64,000 bases of DNA from a virus (IMGVR_UViG_3300029268_000016:1-64000), one strand, 5' to 3'; shown: positions 8,815 to 18,677, counted from the first letter of the stretch. Numbers and translations: made by a program. The notes: generated from the sequence alone by a model not told the origin.

Positions 8815-10652
8815 TCATTTGCTTCCCCAACTTTGGCCCCCGCCGACTTCCGCGCGCGTCGGGACGGACGGAAGCATTGGAGCGATGCCTTCGATCATGC
8901 CGTCGTGCAGCTCCTGCCGAACGTGAATTTCCAGTTCAGGATCCTCGTCGTGTTCGCAGACGATCTCGTCGTGGACCATATGGACCGGCGCGCACTTCGC
9001 CCCCTTACCGAGAAGGGGCGTTCGCCCTGCAAGCTTCTTCATACGGTCGTAGACGTTGCGGATGGCAACCTTGAGGCCGTCGGCCCCAGTGCCTTGGATG
9101 GGGCTGTTGTAGAACTCGTTGTGTGCCTTCTCATCCTTGATGATGCGTCGACGACCCCAAGCCGTCCGGGTCTCGCGCTGACGCTTGCCTGAGTCCATCG
9201 CCAACCGATGCCACGAGTCGATCCCCGCGTATGCCTCGAAGAAGCGTCGGCGGAACGTGCGGGCTTGGTTCTCCGTGAACGACACCCCGTAGCCCTGCTT
9301 CGCGTACATCACAAGGCGAGCGGCCTGCATCCCGTAGATGAAGCCGAAGTTGACCGGCTTGGCTTGCTGGCGTTCGGCCTTCACGATCTCCGACTCAGGC
9401 TTGCCGGTCACGAGGGACGCCGTCGCGTAGTGAGCATCGCGGTCGTCTCGGAACACCTTGATGAGCACCGGATCCTTGGAGATCTCGGCAACAATCCGCA
9501 TCTCGATGTTGCTCCAATCGCAGATGGCCAAGGTTCTACCGGGCTCGGCCCTGAAGCAGTCTCGAAAGGCACCCCCACGAGGTACTTGCTGGAGGTTCGG
9601 TCCTCGATTCGCGTAGCGCCCCGTGTCTGTGAAAGGGAAGTACGACGAGTGGATGCGACCCGACGTCGGGTGGATATTCTTCAGGTACTCCTCGCCGAAC
9701 GCCTTCACCGACTGCGCATAACCTCGGTACTCGATGAACTCTTTGAGGATTGGCCAGCGGTCAGCCTCCATAGCCAGCGTCATCTCCTTCGTGTCCATCA
9801 AAGGGACTGTCTTCGTCAGCCCGGTCTCCGGGTCTTTCCACTTCTGCTTCACTCCCAGCATGTGGAAGGACCGAAGGATCTGGTCGGTAGAGTCGAGGTT
9901 GAAGCTGGCAGGACCGAAGAGGCCCAACTGGTTCGATGGGTTCGGGAGCTTGGAAAGCAAGCTTGCCCGCAGCCGCTCCAGCTGAACCCGGTCCGATGCT
10001 GTCCGCGTGAGCCACATATCTTTGTTGAGGAAGAACCCGTTCAGCTCCATGCACGCTTCGGGGAGAACCGCATTGAACTCCAGCTGTGCAATCTTCACCA
10101 GCCGCGCATCGACGATCTTTTTCTTGAGGACGTCGCGGAGCCGGGGAAGCTTGTCGATGTCGTCTGCGGCGTAGTCAAGCTGTCGCTGTGTCAGCGTCCC
10201 GTCCCAATCGGAACCGCCGAGGTCTTCGACGGTCGCGGCTTCGCCCAGCTCGCGCTTGTAGAGGCTCCACAGGTCGTGCTTCAGCCCGGGGAGGCCCGCG
10301 TAGATGATGCTCGACGCGCGCAGGGTGTCGAACAGCTTCCCGATCTCCAGATCGAAGTGCCAGAGCAGCCACTTCTGGTCGAACTTCATGTTCTGACCGA
10401 CCGTGACGCCCTTGGTCCGCCTGAAGGCATCCAAAACGGGGCCGAGCGTCTTCGTCTTGTAGAGGTCAATAAGGTAGAGACCCTGTCCGGTGTTGACCGA
10501 GAACAGGCGTGGACGCCCTGTCGGGGGTCGAAGCTACCCCCACCGCCGATCTTTGCGGTTTCCAGATCGAGCCCGATGACATCGGCACTCTCAATTTCAC
10601 GAGCAATAGCGGCGAGCAAATGCTCATCAGTGACGACGGTGTACGGGCGCAA
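8815..10652 (-). CDS. polA: DNA polymerase, family A, with 3'-5' exonuclease domain; apparent frameshift
   Basis: Replicative polymerase of about 613 residues if one missing base near 10513 is restored. The first ~46 residues are in one frame from a TTG start at 10652 (GGGAG site upstream) and carry the ExoI motif VIGLDLETAK. From about 10510 the protein continues in the next frame with RLFSVNTGQG, then LIDLYKTKTLG and NMKFDQKWLL (ExoII). The polymerase domain has motif A DWSNIEMRIVAEIS, the O-helix RQQAKPVNFGFIYG (Phe at the dNTP/ddNTP selectivity position) and motif C MVHDEIVCE. No 5'-3' exonuclease domain is present, as in many phage Pol I enzymes. See the finding on the frameshift. Confidence 0.9.
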
Positions 10653-10709
10653 GTTGTTCTCCCATGAAAGGGCACTGCGCGCTTCGTAACACAGATCTTC
10701 GACGGACCG

Positions 10710-12164
10710 TTAGCCCTGCTTTGACTCAGGGACAGCATCGATGCCCGGGTCTTCAGTTCCTTCACCCGGCTTGAACGTCGGAGCCGTCTTTGCCAGCTGT
10801 TCAGCCTCCCACTTGGTCGCTGCAGCGTAGAGTGCGAGCAGAGCCTCGGCGGTCATCGGCTTCTTCATCGACTCCTCCATCCAGTTCGGGTTGCCGACCG
10901 TGTCGTTCCCCGCCTGAGCAAACATCTGCTTCGGAGCAGTCGGATCCGTCACGTTAACAACAATCGCCGATGAGGCTTCAGGGGCCAGTTCAGCGAACGA
11001 CGCAGGCAGCTTGATGCGGGCGGCTGGGAAGATTTCCGGTTTCACGAAGCGTCCGAAGCGCACCCCTCGGTCTTCGGCCCTGATCCGGACCGCATCCAAG
11101 CCTGTCATATCGTCGGTGTCGCGAACATGGGCGAGGACGAGTTTGACGTCGTAGCCCTTCGATCGAGCCTCCTTGATGACACCCTTGTAGTAGGCCGTCG
11201 ATGTGCCCACCCCGTCGAGCAGGAAGGGGTAGTACTCCCCGGGGCTATCAGGGTCTTCCGACATCGCGAGGTCAATGGCAGTGTCGTTGAGGTTCGATAC
11301 CTCGCTGTGCGTGATGATGGCACCGTTGCGGGCCTTCGTCGCCACCGCCGCTTGGTATTCCGGCAGCTTGGTGCGGTGCGCGTCCGCGTCGAGCACAGCC
11401 AGTTCGTCGGGGTTCTCCGCGAGGTAGCGCGCCAGCGTGCTCTTCCCGCTGGCTGGCATGCCCATCGTGATGACCGCTACAGGATTCCGCACGCGCTTCT
11501 TCCCTCGGAAGACGTCGTCCAGAATCGTTTTGTGCAGACGTTGGCGCTCTGAGGTCAGGACTCCGTCAGGCGTAGTGTGCGCCTTGAGCGTGTCCGTTGG
11601 CAGGTCTGGGTTGGCGTCGGTCCACTCCATCCCCGCACCGAGATGTAGCCACGATCCGTTCGGCTGTTTCTTGAACCAAGAGTCGCGCGACGCCCAGAAG
11701 TGAACCGTACCGACCGGAGCTTCCTCCCCTCGGGCCTCGTCGAAGTCGAACACGACGGGGGTGACACTCTCGTTCTGGGCGCTTGGAGGCCCGTACTCCT
11801 GCGCGTAGGTCTCTGGCACCTCTGCGGCGTGCAACACAAGGTAGACGTCGCCCTGAGTTTTCAAAGAGGCCAGAGTCGCGTCGGAGAGACCGAACCGATC
11901 AGGGTGCTGTCGAACCATGTCCACGGTGACTGGGGTGAATGTGAGCTGGTTTCCGTCGGCACTGATCGCCGTAACCACGCCGTCAGGATGCTTCTTCAGG
12001 TCCCGCATTGGGATGTCGAAGTCAGTCTTCGGTGCTTCGTCAGATTGCCAGAAGTGCCAGACACTGAGCCCAGCCTCGGTTCCCCGGTCGGAGGCCCCGC
12101 TCAAAACAAGCCGATCCAACCAGTCGCCAGACGTCAGCCAATAGGACGTGAAGTAGTCGAACAT
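10710..12164 (-). CDS. Zeta-toxin-like P-loop kinase with N-terminal extension
   Basis: 484 aa. A C-terminal P-loop kinase domain starts at about residue 228, with Walker A GMPASGKST at 235-243. It is followed by VLDADAHR and a later segment LDAVRIRAEDRGVRFGRFV. The order fits zeta toxin / AAA_33 kinases, which phosphorylate UDP-sugars or other small substrates. Residues 1-225 are of unknown fold (HFWASRDSWFKKQPNG is aromatic-rich). The start overlaps the stop of the 1612-aa gene (TGATG), so the two are probably translated together. No antitoxin (epsilon-type) partner is seen next to it, so a classical toxin-antitoxin role is doubtful. Confidence 0.75.
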   Translation of the reverse strand: MFDYFTSYWLTSGDWLDRLVLSGASDRGTEAGLSVWHFWQSDEAPKTDFDIPMRDLKKHPDGVVTAISADGNQLTFTPVTVDMVRQHPDRFGLSDATLASLKTQGDVYLVLHAAEVPETYAQEYGPPSAQNESVTPVVFDFDEARGEEAPVGTVHFWASRDSWFKKQPNGSWLHLGAGMEWTDANPDLPTDTLKAHTTPDGVLTSERQRLHKTILDDVFRGKKRVRNPVAVITMGMPASGKSTLARYLAENPDELAVLDADAHRTKLPEYQAAVATKARNGAIITHSEVSNLNDTAIDLAMSEDPDSPGEYYPFLLDGVGTSTAYYKGVIKEARSKGYDVKLVLAHVRDTDDMTGLDAVRIRAEDRGVRFGRFVKPEIFPAARIKLPASFAELAPEASSAIVVNVTDPTAPKQMFAQAGNDTVGNPNWMEESMKKPMTAEALLALYAAATKWEAEQLAKTAPTFKPGEGTEDPGIDAVPESKQG

Positions 12165-15100
12165 CAGTAGCCCGCCGGTTTCAAGTGGTCCGTGTAGAAA
12201 TCATCCGAGTGGACCACAAGGTCTTCGACCGGCATGCCATTGAAGTCCGTCACACCGGCTGCCTTCAACCCAGCGATGACTTGATTCCGGGCGGTCGCCG
12301 ACTGCGTTCGGATCTTGATGACCTTGTTCGGGCTGAAGCCGTGGCGAAACATCATCTCTGTCTTGCCCTGCGTACTGGAACTTTCGAGAGGTTGGCGATT
12401 GTCGAAGGGTGTCCCAGACGTCTTTCCGTAGTTGTCGCCGCTATGCGTAAACACGTCCAAGCGGTCCAGTTCACTCGGGTCAACAACCATCTGAATTTCA
12501 CCCCACGCGAAGTCTTTGTTGTCCTCCAATCCGGGCTTGGTGAACAGGTAGTCCGCGCCGCCAGTATTGATGTCGGCGGACCCACTGGTCGTCCCTGACG
12601 TTGGGATGCCGAGCTGCAAGCGGTCACCGACTGCAATGGACCCGCTGAGAAGGTGTTTCACCACCTTGTCGACGCTGCCAAAGCCGTGACGGACGTACTT
12701 CATCTTCGGATTGGCTGCCAAAATCTTCTTCGACCTCCCGGGAAGCACCGGCACCACGCGTCCATTGAAGCCGACCTTCTCCAAGCGGATCGAGTTCAAC
12801 TCCGCGTCCGTGTAGCCATTCTTCTTCAAGATGGCGCGCAGGTTTTCCGATGTCCGCCCCTTCTCAGGGAGAGAGTTGGACAGTTGAGGAGCGACGGCCC
12901 ACAGCATGGAGGAGAGTTTCATGACGTCCAGATCGTCCTTCGACGGTGGAGTCATCACAGCCTTGCCAACTGCAGGGTTGGCCGTAATCAACAGCCCTTC
13001 GAGGGCGTCCTCCACGGACTGCCCAGCTTTCGGATACACGTCCGCAACAACCATCCCAAGGAACGTGCGTTGTCCGTTTTCGCCTGTTCCCATAGACAGC
13101 TGACTGTCTCCGCTGGTCCACTTCCTCGTCTCAAACGTGCCGCCAGACAGTTTTCCACCGCTCTCGACCCAAGTGTCGGTCGCAGGGTCGTAAGACATCT
13201 TCGGGTAATCGAACTCGCTCGCGGTCCCTCCGGTCATCTTATTCTGTGCCGCTTCACGCAGCTTGAAGGACACGCGGTAGAACGTCTTGCCCTTCGCGTC
13301 CTTGTGACGCTGCACCATCATTGAGTTGTGCTCGACCATGTTGCCGTCGGCGATCATGACCTTTCCGAGCGACAGCTTGGCTTTCTCGATGTTCTTGATG
13401 AGAGCGACTGTCTCCTTCTGCTCGTCAAGCACAACGTTCTTGAGGACACCGGGCTTGGGCACCACCGTGCCTTTGCCCGATGGCGGAGGCGCCGCCGGAG
13501 GGAGGTCGACCAGAACACTGATGTTCTTGCCAGACGCCTGCCCTTTGGCCAGTTCAGTCTTCGGCATCATGGCAATGACGAATTCGCCCTTCACCTTCAG
13601 GCTCAGCGGCGTCAAGCCGAGTTGCTTCAGGGACTCCTCAGCTTCAGATAGCGTCAGGTTCTTCAGCTTGACGATGACGTTCTCAGAGGCGCCGTCAGGG
13701 GCGCCGTCGGGGCCCTTCGGTGGCTTGGTCTTGTAGAAGTTGCCGTCTGGCCCGGTCGAGAAGAAGGTACTTCCCGACTTGACACTCCACATCTTGCCCT
13801 TCGGCGGATCCGAGTATCCCCACGGATTCGGCGGAGCGACCGGAGCGACCGGAGCCTGTGCGTTTGCAGGGCTGTAGAGGTCTACGCCGGAAGCACCGAG
13901 TTTTCCTGTCTTGGTCACGTCAACTTCGAGTTGAGGCTGGACGCCTGAGACAGGCGCTGCCGGGGGAGCCGCAGGTGCCGTGACACCCGTCCCGTCGTCC
14001 CAACCACCTGCAAACGTGAAGGTGCCCTTCTTCTTCGTTCGCTTCGCGTAGAGCCCGCCGATGAACGACTCGAAGTCCTTGCGGATGTTCTGCTTGCGCG
14101 CGAGCGCAAGGTCGAGGAACTCCGCGACCTTCTTCGGGTCGTCTTTGAACTTGGCCTCGCTGGCAAACTTCGAGAGAAGTTGCGTGTAGTCACTGTCGCT
14201 GATGGCTTCGATGCGCTCGATCGCACCAGTCATCTCCTTCGGGTCGAAGGACATCGAGCCGTCAGCGAACGCCTTCCAGAACTTGTTGTAGTAGGGTTCG
14301 TTTTCGACTTTGTTCGGGTGGTAGTCGATTGCGAGCTTGTCACCGTCAGCCGATTCGGCGGTGCCGGGCAGCATGAACTTGAAGCCCTGCTCCTTGTCGA
14401 CGGAAAGTAGTGCCCCGTCAGGACGACGAACAAAGTTTGCTGCGTGCGTATCGTGCTGCGACATCAACCAGTCGAGGGCGTGCTCCTCAGCAACGTCCTT
14501 CCGCTCACTGTCCGTCAGAAGCGAAGGGTTCGTCCCTGCAGCGCCGAGAGGCGTGGCACCTGCCATCCAAGGCTGGATCGAGGCGGGGATGCCTTTGTAG
14601 CCTTCGGGGACATTGCCCACAGGAATAGACTTCCCGGGCCGAACGACGCTGGAGACCTGAGAGAACATCTCCTGCGCTGCGATGCGGAAAGGCTCGATCT
14701 TCGCCTTGTTCTTCGACCGGGCCAACTTGACGAGGTACTTCCCGTCCGGACCTGCGAAGAAGAACTTCTCGCCCGCTCCTCCAATACCAGAGGCTGCACC
14801 CTCCGGTACGAGAGAGCTGATGGACGGTAGCTGGGGCGGTGACAGGATACTGCCCATCGGAGGAACCGAGATCCCCCCGAGGTCTTTCTTCTTCTTCTTC
14901 CCCGCCTTTGTGGCGAGAGAGACCTTACCAGCCTCGAACTCGAACGTGTCGGTCATGCCGATGTCGCCGCGTTCCTGAAACACGCCGGTGAGGAAGGCTT
15001 CCAAGTCCTTCCTCACGTTCTTCTTGCGCTTGAGGATCTCGTCCTTGAGCACAGTCAGCTCTTTCGGAGAGCCACCCTTGGCACCGAGGTAGGGACCGAG

Positions 15101-17002
15101 GTTCGCGAGCCAAGCATCGTCAGAGATGTCCTCGATCTTCTCGATTGCAGGAAGCATGGCGCTGACCGGCAGGTCAACTTTCTTCTTCTTGAAGAGGTCG
15201 AACAGCGCTCCGTAAATCAGAGGTGATGGGTTCGGCTTGTACGTCGTGTCGAGGCTGTCTTTGCCGATGAACTTGAGAGCTTGATCCTTGTCAATCCCAA
15301 CAACGTTGCCGTCATTGGTGAGCATGAAGTTCGCAGCCTTCGCGTCGTGACTGGCAAGGGCCCAGTCAAGGACGCGCTCCTTCATCAGCCGCGCGAGTTG
15401 GTCGGGAGTCAACGTCGTCAGGTCAACCTTGCTGAGGTCGGTCTTGATGTTCGGGATCATCGGCTGAACGGATCCTGATCCAACACCGCTCACAGTTCCA
15501 ACAGCAACAGGGATGGCGCCTTCCGCGCCGAAAACCTTGGCAGCGATATTCGCGTAGGCAGCAGCGGCGAGCGCAGGAGCATTCGCGCCCGTTTTGAAGA
15601 GGAAGGTGTTTCCTGCTGCATCTTTGACGAACTGCTTTGGATGCGCTCCACCCAACGAAGCCTTTGCGTCACCGACGAGAGACAAGGTCGTCAGAGGCGG
15701 GATGGCAGGCAAGCCCAGACCTCCCGATGTGACGGGAGCGGTCTGGGTTGCGGTCGGTGTCGTTGTGGTGGGAGCAGGCGGGGCTGCCCGGGGAGTCTTA
15801 GGCCCCTTGAGGATGACAACCACCCTGAACGCTTGTCCGACAAGGGCGGATGTGTCGGCAGCGTGAATGCCGTCGAGCCACCACTTCCCACCGATCTTCT
15901 CGAAGGTGAACCCTTTGGGGTTCTGAATCGTGACGCCTTCCTGCCCATTGTTCAGGTCCGCAAGGTTGAAGGTCACGAAACCGGGCGGGGCCGGAGAGGT
16001 GGCAGGAGGCGTCGGAAGAGAGATTGCGGCCACAGGGGCAGGGGTCGGAAGCGGGACCGGAGCTGCAGGAGCAGGAGCCGGTGTCAGCATTGGTGATGCA
16101 GCCATCGGCTTGAACTTCACAACGTCGATGTCGTCGTCGTCTTCGTCCGACGTGACATTGACGAGACCAGCTTTCTTGGCTGAGGCAATCGCCTTGTTGA
16201 CCGTCTTCGCGGCTTTCGCAAAGTCGTCTTCGGAGGCGTCGTCACCCCCGGCCAAGGCAACAGTCGCGTCAACGTCGTTGCCGTGCTTGTGCAGCGACTC
16301 CAGCGCCTTGAACTCCATTGATCCGGGCGCGAAGTTTAGGATCTTCGCCGCGTTTGCAACCTCAGGCGCAACCGGGTTCAACCCGGGAACAGCGAAGCCA
16401 AGCGCAGCGGCCTGCGCCTTCCAGTTTGCTCCGTAGACCTTCAGCAGCACCGAAGTGACCTGTGGGTTCTTCAGCAGCTTGAGGTCGGTCGTCGGGTCTT
16501 GACCGAATTGGACCGCGTGAAGGTAGGCGTCCAGCGGAACAGACGCTGTTCCGCCGAGCGCAGCCTGCACATCAGCCTTCGTGATCGCCTGTGGCGACAC
16601 AGGGGCGGCAGGACCGGGGCTGGGCTGAGGTACCGGCGCCGATGCAGGCTGCAGGTCGTGGAGGGGCTCCGCCGCGCTCGACTGGCCTTCCTTCGTCAGC
16701 ACGTCCTTCAGGGTCTTGTTCAGATCCTTCAGGATGAGGTCGGTCGCCGCCTTGTAATGCTTCGGGATCTCCCCGATGACTGTGTTCGCCAGAGGCGTCC
16801 CCGGCTCCGGGTCTACAAGGTCGTCGATGTACTTGAAGACATTCGCGTGCTTGATGTGGACGGGAACGAGGCCGAGGCTCTTGTTCCCGTCCTTGTGTTT
16901 GTACGCGTAGACGAACTTCGGAGTGATCCGAAACGCAGAGGCTTCCGCCAGAGCTACGGCTTCAAGCAGCGACATCGCCTGCTTCGGACTGGAGTCGGTC
17001 AT
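12164..17002 (-). CDS. Giant multidomain protein with two kinase-like domains and a PASTA-like repeat
   Basis: 1612 aa. Domains separated by Pro/Ala-rich linkers can be seen. An N-terminal helical part (1-100) is followed by a helical region at ~140-300. Two related kinase-like domains lie at about 440-640 and 720-940. The first carries a candidate ATP-binding FLFK (Lys470), DWALASHDAKAANF (Asp546, Asp553, Asn558) and GIDKDQALKF (Asp571). The second carries YLVKL (Lys759), DWLMSQHDTHAANF (Asp844, Asp851, Asn856) and SVDKEQGFKF (Asp869). The pattern resembles protein-kinase-fold enzymes of the PI4K/actin-fragmin kinase or HipA type. A PASTA-like segment follows at ~1105-1165, then a ~400-residue C-terminal domain of unknown type. 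Position among head genes suggests a virion or injected protein; that is inference. Confidence 0.75.
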   Translation of the reverse strand: MTDSSPKQAMSLLEAVALAEASAFRITPKFVYAYKHKDGNKSLGLVPVHIKHANVFKYIDDLVDPEPGTPLANTVIGEIPKHYKAATDLILKDLNKTLKDVLTKEGQSSAAEPLHDLQPASAPVPQPSPGPAAPVSPQAITKADVQAALGGTASVPLDAYLHAVQFGQDPTTDLKLLKNPQVTSVLLKVYGANWKAQAAALGFAVPGLNPVAPEVANAAKILNFAPGSMEFKALESLHKHGNDVDATVALAGGDDASEDDFAKAAKTVNKAIASAKKAGLVNVTSDEDDDDIDVVKFKPMAASPMLTPAPAPAAPVPLPTPAPVAAISLPTPPATSPAPPGFVTFNLADLNNGQEGVTIQNPKGFTFEKIGGKWWLDGIHAADTSALVGQAFRVVVILKGPKTPRAAPPAPTTTTPTATQTAPVTSGGLGLPAIPPLTTLSLVGDAKASLGGAHPKQFVKDAAGNTFLFKTGANAPALAAAAYANIAAKVFGAEGAIPVAVGTVSGVGSGSVQPMIPNIKTDLSKVDLTTLTPDQLARLMKERVLDWALASHDAKAANFMLTNDGNVVGIDKDQALKFIGKDSLDTTYKPNPSPLIYGALFDLFKKKKVDLPVSAMLPAIEKIEDISDDAWLANLGPYLGAKGGSPKELTVLKDEILKRKKNVRKDLEAFLTGVFQERGDIGMTDTFEFEAGKVSLATKAGKKKKKDLGGISVPPMGSILSPPQLPSISSLVPEGAASGIGGAGEKFFFAGPDGKYLVKLARSKNKAKIEPFRIAAQEMFSQVSSVVRPGKSIPVGNVPEGYKGIPASIQPWMAGATPLGAAGTNPSLLTDSERKDVAEEHALDWLMSQHDTHAANFVRRPDGALLSVDKEQGFKFMLPGTAESADGDKLAIDYHPNKVENEPYYNKFWKAFADGSMSFDPKEMTGAIERIEAISDSDYTQLLSKFASEAKFKDDPKKVAEFLDLALARKQNIRKDFESFIGGLYAKRTKKKGTFTFAGGWDDGTGVTAPAAPPAAPVSGVQPQLEVDVTKTGKLGASGVDLYSPANAQAPVAPVAPPNPWGYSDPPKGKMWSVKSGSTFFSTGPDGNFYKTKPPKGPDGAPDGASENVIVKLKNLTLSEAEESLKQLGLTPLSLKVKGEFVIAMMPKTELAKGQASGKNISVLVDLPPAAPPPSGKGTVVPKPGVLKNVVLDEQKETVALIKNIEKAKLSLGKVMIADGNMVEHNSMMVQRHKDAKGKTFYRVSFKLREAAQNKMTGGTASEFDYPKMSYDPATDTWVESGGKLSGGTFETRKWTSGDSQLSMGTGENGQRTFLGMVVADVYPKAGQSVEDALEGLLITANPAVGKAVMTPPSKDDLDVMKLSSMLWAVAPQLSNSLPEKGRTSENLRAILKKNGYTDAELNSIRLEKVGFNGRVVPVLPGRSKKILAANPKMKYVRHGFGSVDKVVKHLLSGSIAVGDRLQLGIPTSGTTSGSADINTGGADYLFTKPGLEDNKDFAWGEIQMVVDPSELDRLDVFTHSGDNYGKTSGTPFDNRQPLESSSTQGKTEMMFRHGFSPNKVIKIRTQSATARNQVIAGLKAAGVTDFNGMPVEDLVVHSDDFYTDHLKPAGY

Positions 17003-17028
17003 GCGAGCCTCAGGCGAACGTGGTGAAC

Positions 17029-17043
17029 GGAACCGTATGGTCC
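17029..17043. repeat. GGACCATACGG-type near-palindrome between genes
   Basis: On the minus strand this reads GGACCATACGGTTCC. It fills most of the short gap between the stop of the 255-aa gene (17044) and the start of the giant gene (17002). It belongs to the family of sites described under the 49598 entry. Confidence 0.55.
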
Positions 17044-17811
17044 TCAGGCCAGCTCAAAGCCACCAATCTCAGGGTCCTCTTCAACCGCAAGCGCGATCTC
17101 GATGCCCTTCGACTTGGCCTCGTACTTCTCCTTCGCACGGGCGCGGGCGATCAGCTCGACGGCGCGACGGTTGATGCCTTGCGTCCTGCCGAACAGTGGG
17201 TTGGCCGAGTCGCGAGCGTCGAAGCAGGCGTCGATGAGCGCCTTCTTCTCGGAGTCGGTCAGCTCACCATTCTCCAACCCAATCTTCTTCGCCGCATCGC
17301 GAAGGAGCTTCTGAGCGCGAGCCGACTTGTTCAGGAAGTCCTTCACCGATGGCCCAAGGCCCTTGGCCGTGAAGGCGATGCCATCAGCGATGTCCTTGTC
17401 GGTCATCGTCTTGATGTCGACGCTGCTCGACTTCTTCCCGACGGAGGGCGTCACCTTGTAGAGATCCCACGCCAGCGCGAGGCTGTAGAACGCTTGACGG
17501 GCCTCGGCGAAGGGCCCGTAGATGCCGTCGACAGCGTGCTTCATCTTCAGGCAGGCGGATTCGGTGTCCATCGCGGCCCGCTTCGCGGCAATGCCGCCGT
17601 CCGCGATGGCTGCCTCTTCGGCAAACTTGGCCACCTTCGCCGCAGCCTCCTCCAAGTCGTCCCCGGACTTCACAGCTTCGCGGAAGCCATTCGCCGCCTT
17701 GAGAGCGTCCCCCGGGATGTCCGTGCTGGCTCCAGCGTCCTTGACTCCCTTGGACTTCGCAGCCTCAAGGATGGAGCGGGTCTGATCGGCGAGGCGCTTG
17801 AGGTCGGACAT
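17044..17811 (-). CDS. Hypothetical helical protein upstream of the giant kinase-like gene
   Basis: 255 aa from ATG 17811 (GGAG site, spacing 7). The protein is Ala/Lys/Glu-rich and largely helical, with no recognised motif. The C-terminus contains FGRTQGINRRAVELIARARAK. It lies between the ParB-like gene (57-nt gap) and the 1612-aa gene (41-nt gap containing a GGACCATACGG-type site). Its function is unknown; linkage to the giant protein may mean a partner or chaperone. Confidence 0.65.
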   Translation of the reverse strand: MSDLKRLADQTRSILEAAKSKGVKDAGASTDIPGDALKAANGFREAVKSGDDLEEAAAKVAKFAEEAAIADGGIAAKRAAMDTESACLKMKHAVDGIYGPFAEARQAFYSLALAWDLYKVTPSVGKKSSSVDIKTMTDKDIADGIAFTAKGLGPSVKDFLNKSARAQKLLRDAAKKIGLENGELTDSEKKALIDACFDARDSANPLFGRTQGINRRAVELIARARAKEKYEAKSKGIEIALAVEEDPEIGGFELA

Positions 17812-17867
17812 CGAAACTCCTGATGAGAGGTCGGGACGGGAGACCGTACCCCAACGCAGAAGTCCTC

Positions 17868-18677
17868 TCAAGAATCAAGGACCGCTTTGGCCGTATCTTT
17901 GGACTTGTCGAGCGCCTTCAGAGCCTGCTTCCCTGCCTCTTCAATGAGGGGCGCCAAGAAGTCGTTGACGTCTTCGTTGGCGTGCTTGCAGTAGGCAAGA
18001 ACCTTGTCGAGGGCCTTCTTGGTGTTGCGATTCATTTGCACATAGATGTGCTCTTGCTTGCCGAACGAAAACACCATGAAAGAGAGGTTCACCGTGTCGC
18101 CGTGCTTGGCGAAGAGGTGCTGAAGGATGTTGGAGAGGTCTTCGACTGTCTTGGCTTCCTTGGCTTTGTCGTCGAACTCGTCCTGTAGCTCTTTCGGGAG
18201 CGACTTCTTCAGCCCGCGCTTCACATCGCCGACGATCTTCTGGAAGCCCTTTGTGTCAGCGTAGCCCATCAGCTGTTGGAGAGCGTCGGCGCCGTACTTC
18301 GTCGCCATTTCTCCGTAGAGCTTGGCGAACTTCTCTGGATCCAGTTTTCCCTTCAACACGTTCAATCGAACGGTGACGAACTTCTGAAGATCCTCGTCTT
18401 GCCACTTCGAGTCTGAAAGGACCGCACAAGGCAGTTCGTCGAGCCCAATGATCTTGGCTGCCTGCCAGCGATGCTCGCCACCGATGATGCGATAGGTGCC
18501 GTCGTCCATCGGCACCACTTCGAGGGGATCTAGGAAGCCCACGTCGCGGATCTCGTCGACGAGACGCTGAAAGGTGATCTCGTCTTGACCCTGTGGGTTC
18601 CACGAGTTCGGGTGAATGAGGTCGATGGGGATGTGACGAAGTTCGATGCGACCGGGTTTGACGTCAGGATTGCTCAA
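17868..18677 (-). CDS. ParB/Spo0J-type N-terminal domain protein
   Basis: 269 aa. The N-terminal ~100 residues fit the ParB/sulfiredoxin fold: IPIDLIHPNSWNPQ, then FQRLVDEIRDVGFLDPLEVV, then YRIIGGEHRWQAAKIIGLDE with the GGEHRW box, where ParB proteins bind CTP and some homologues act as nucleases or ATPases. The rest is helical and may dimerise or bind DNA; a classical HTH is not obvious. Phages use such proteins for plasmid-like partition, transcription control or as DNA-modifying helpers. No ParA is encoded in the window, which argues against a complete partition system here. Confidence 0.8.
   Translation of the reverse strand: MSNPDVKPGRIELRHIPIDLIHPNSWNPQGQDEITFQRLVDEIRDVGFLDPLEVVPMDDGTYRIIGGEHRWQAAKIIGLDELPCAVLSDSKWQDEDLQKFVTVRLNVLKGKLDPEKFAKLYGEMATKYGADALQQLMGYADTKGFQKIVGDVKRGLKKSLPKELQDEFDDKAKEAKTVEDLSNILQHLFAKHGDTVNLSFMVFSFGKQEHIYVQMNRNTKKALDKVLAYCKHANEDVNDFLAPLIEEAGKQALKALDKSKDTAKAVLDS

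Noticed and set aside
8973-8986. GGACCATATGGACC in the polymerase as firm evidence for the repeat family
   Set aside because: Encodes the conserved motif C segment HMVHDE, so protein constraint alone can explain it; kept in the list but not counted as strong.
10386-10652. Separate 88-aa gene at the polymerase N-terminus
   Set aside because: Its first 46 residues are the exonuclease start of the polymerase; the rest is out-of-frame sequence after the shift.
9208-10689. 493-aa plus-strand frame opposite the polymerase
   Set aside because: Antisense shadow of a clearly conserved polymerase.
17868-18677. Full ParABS partition system
   Set aside because: Only a ParB-like domain is present, no ParA ATPase in the window; the scattered palindromes are only candidates for its sites.
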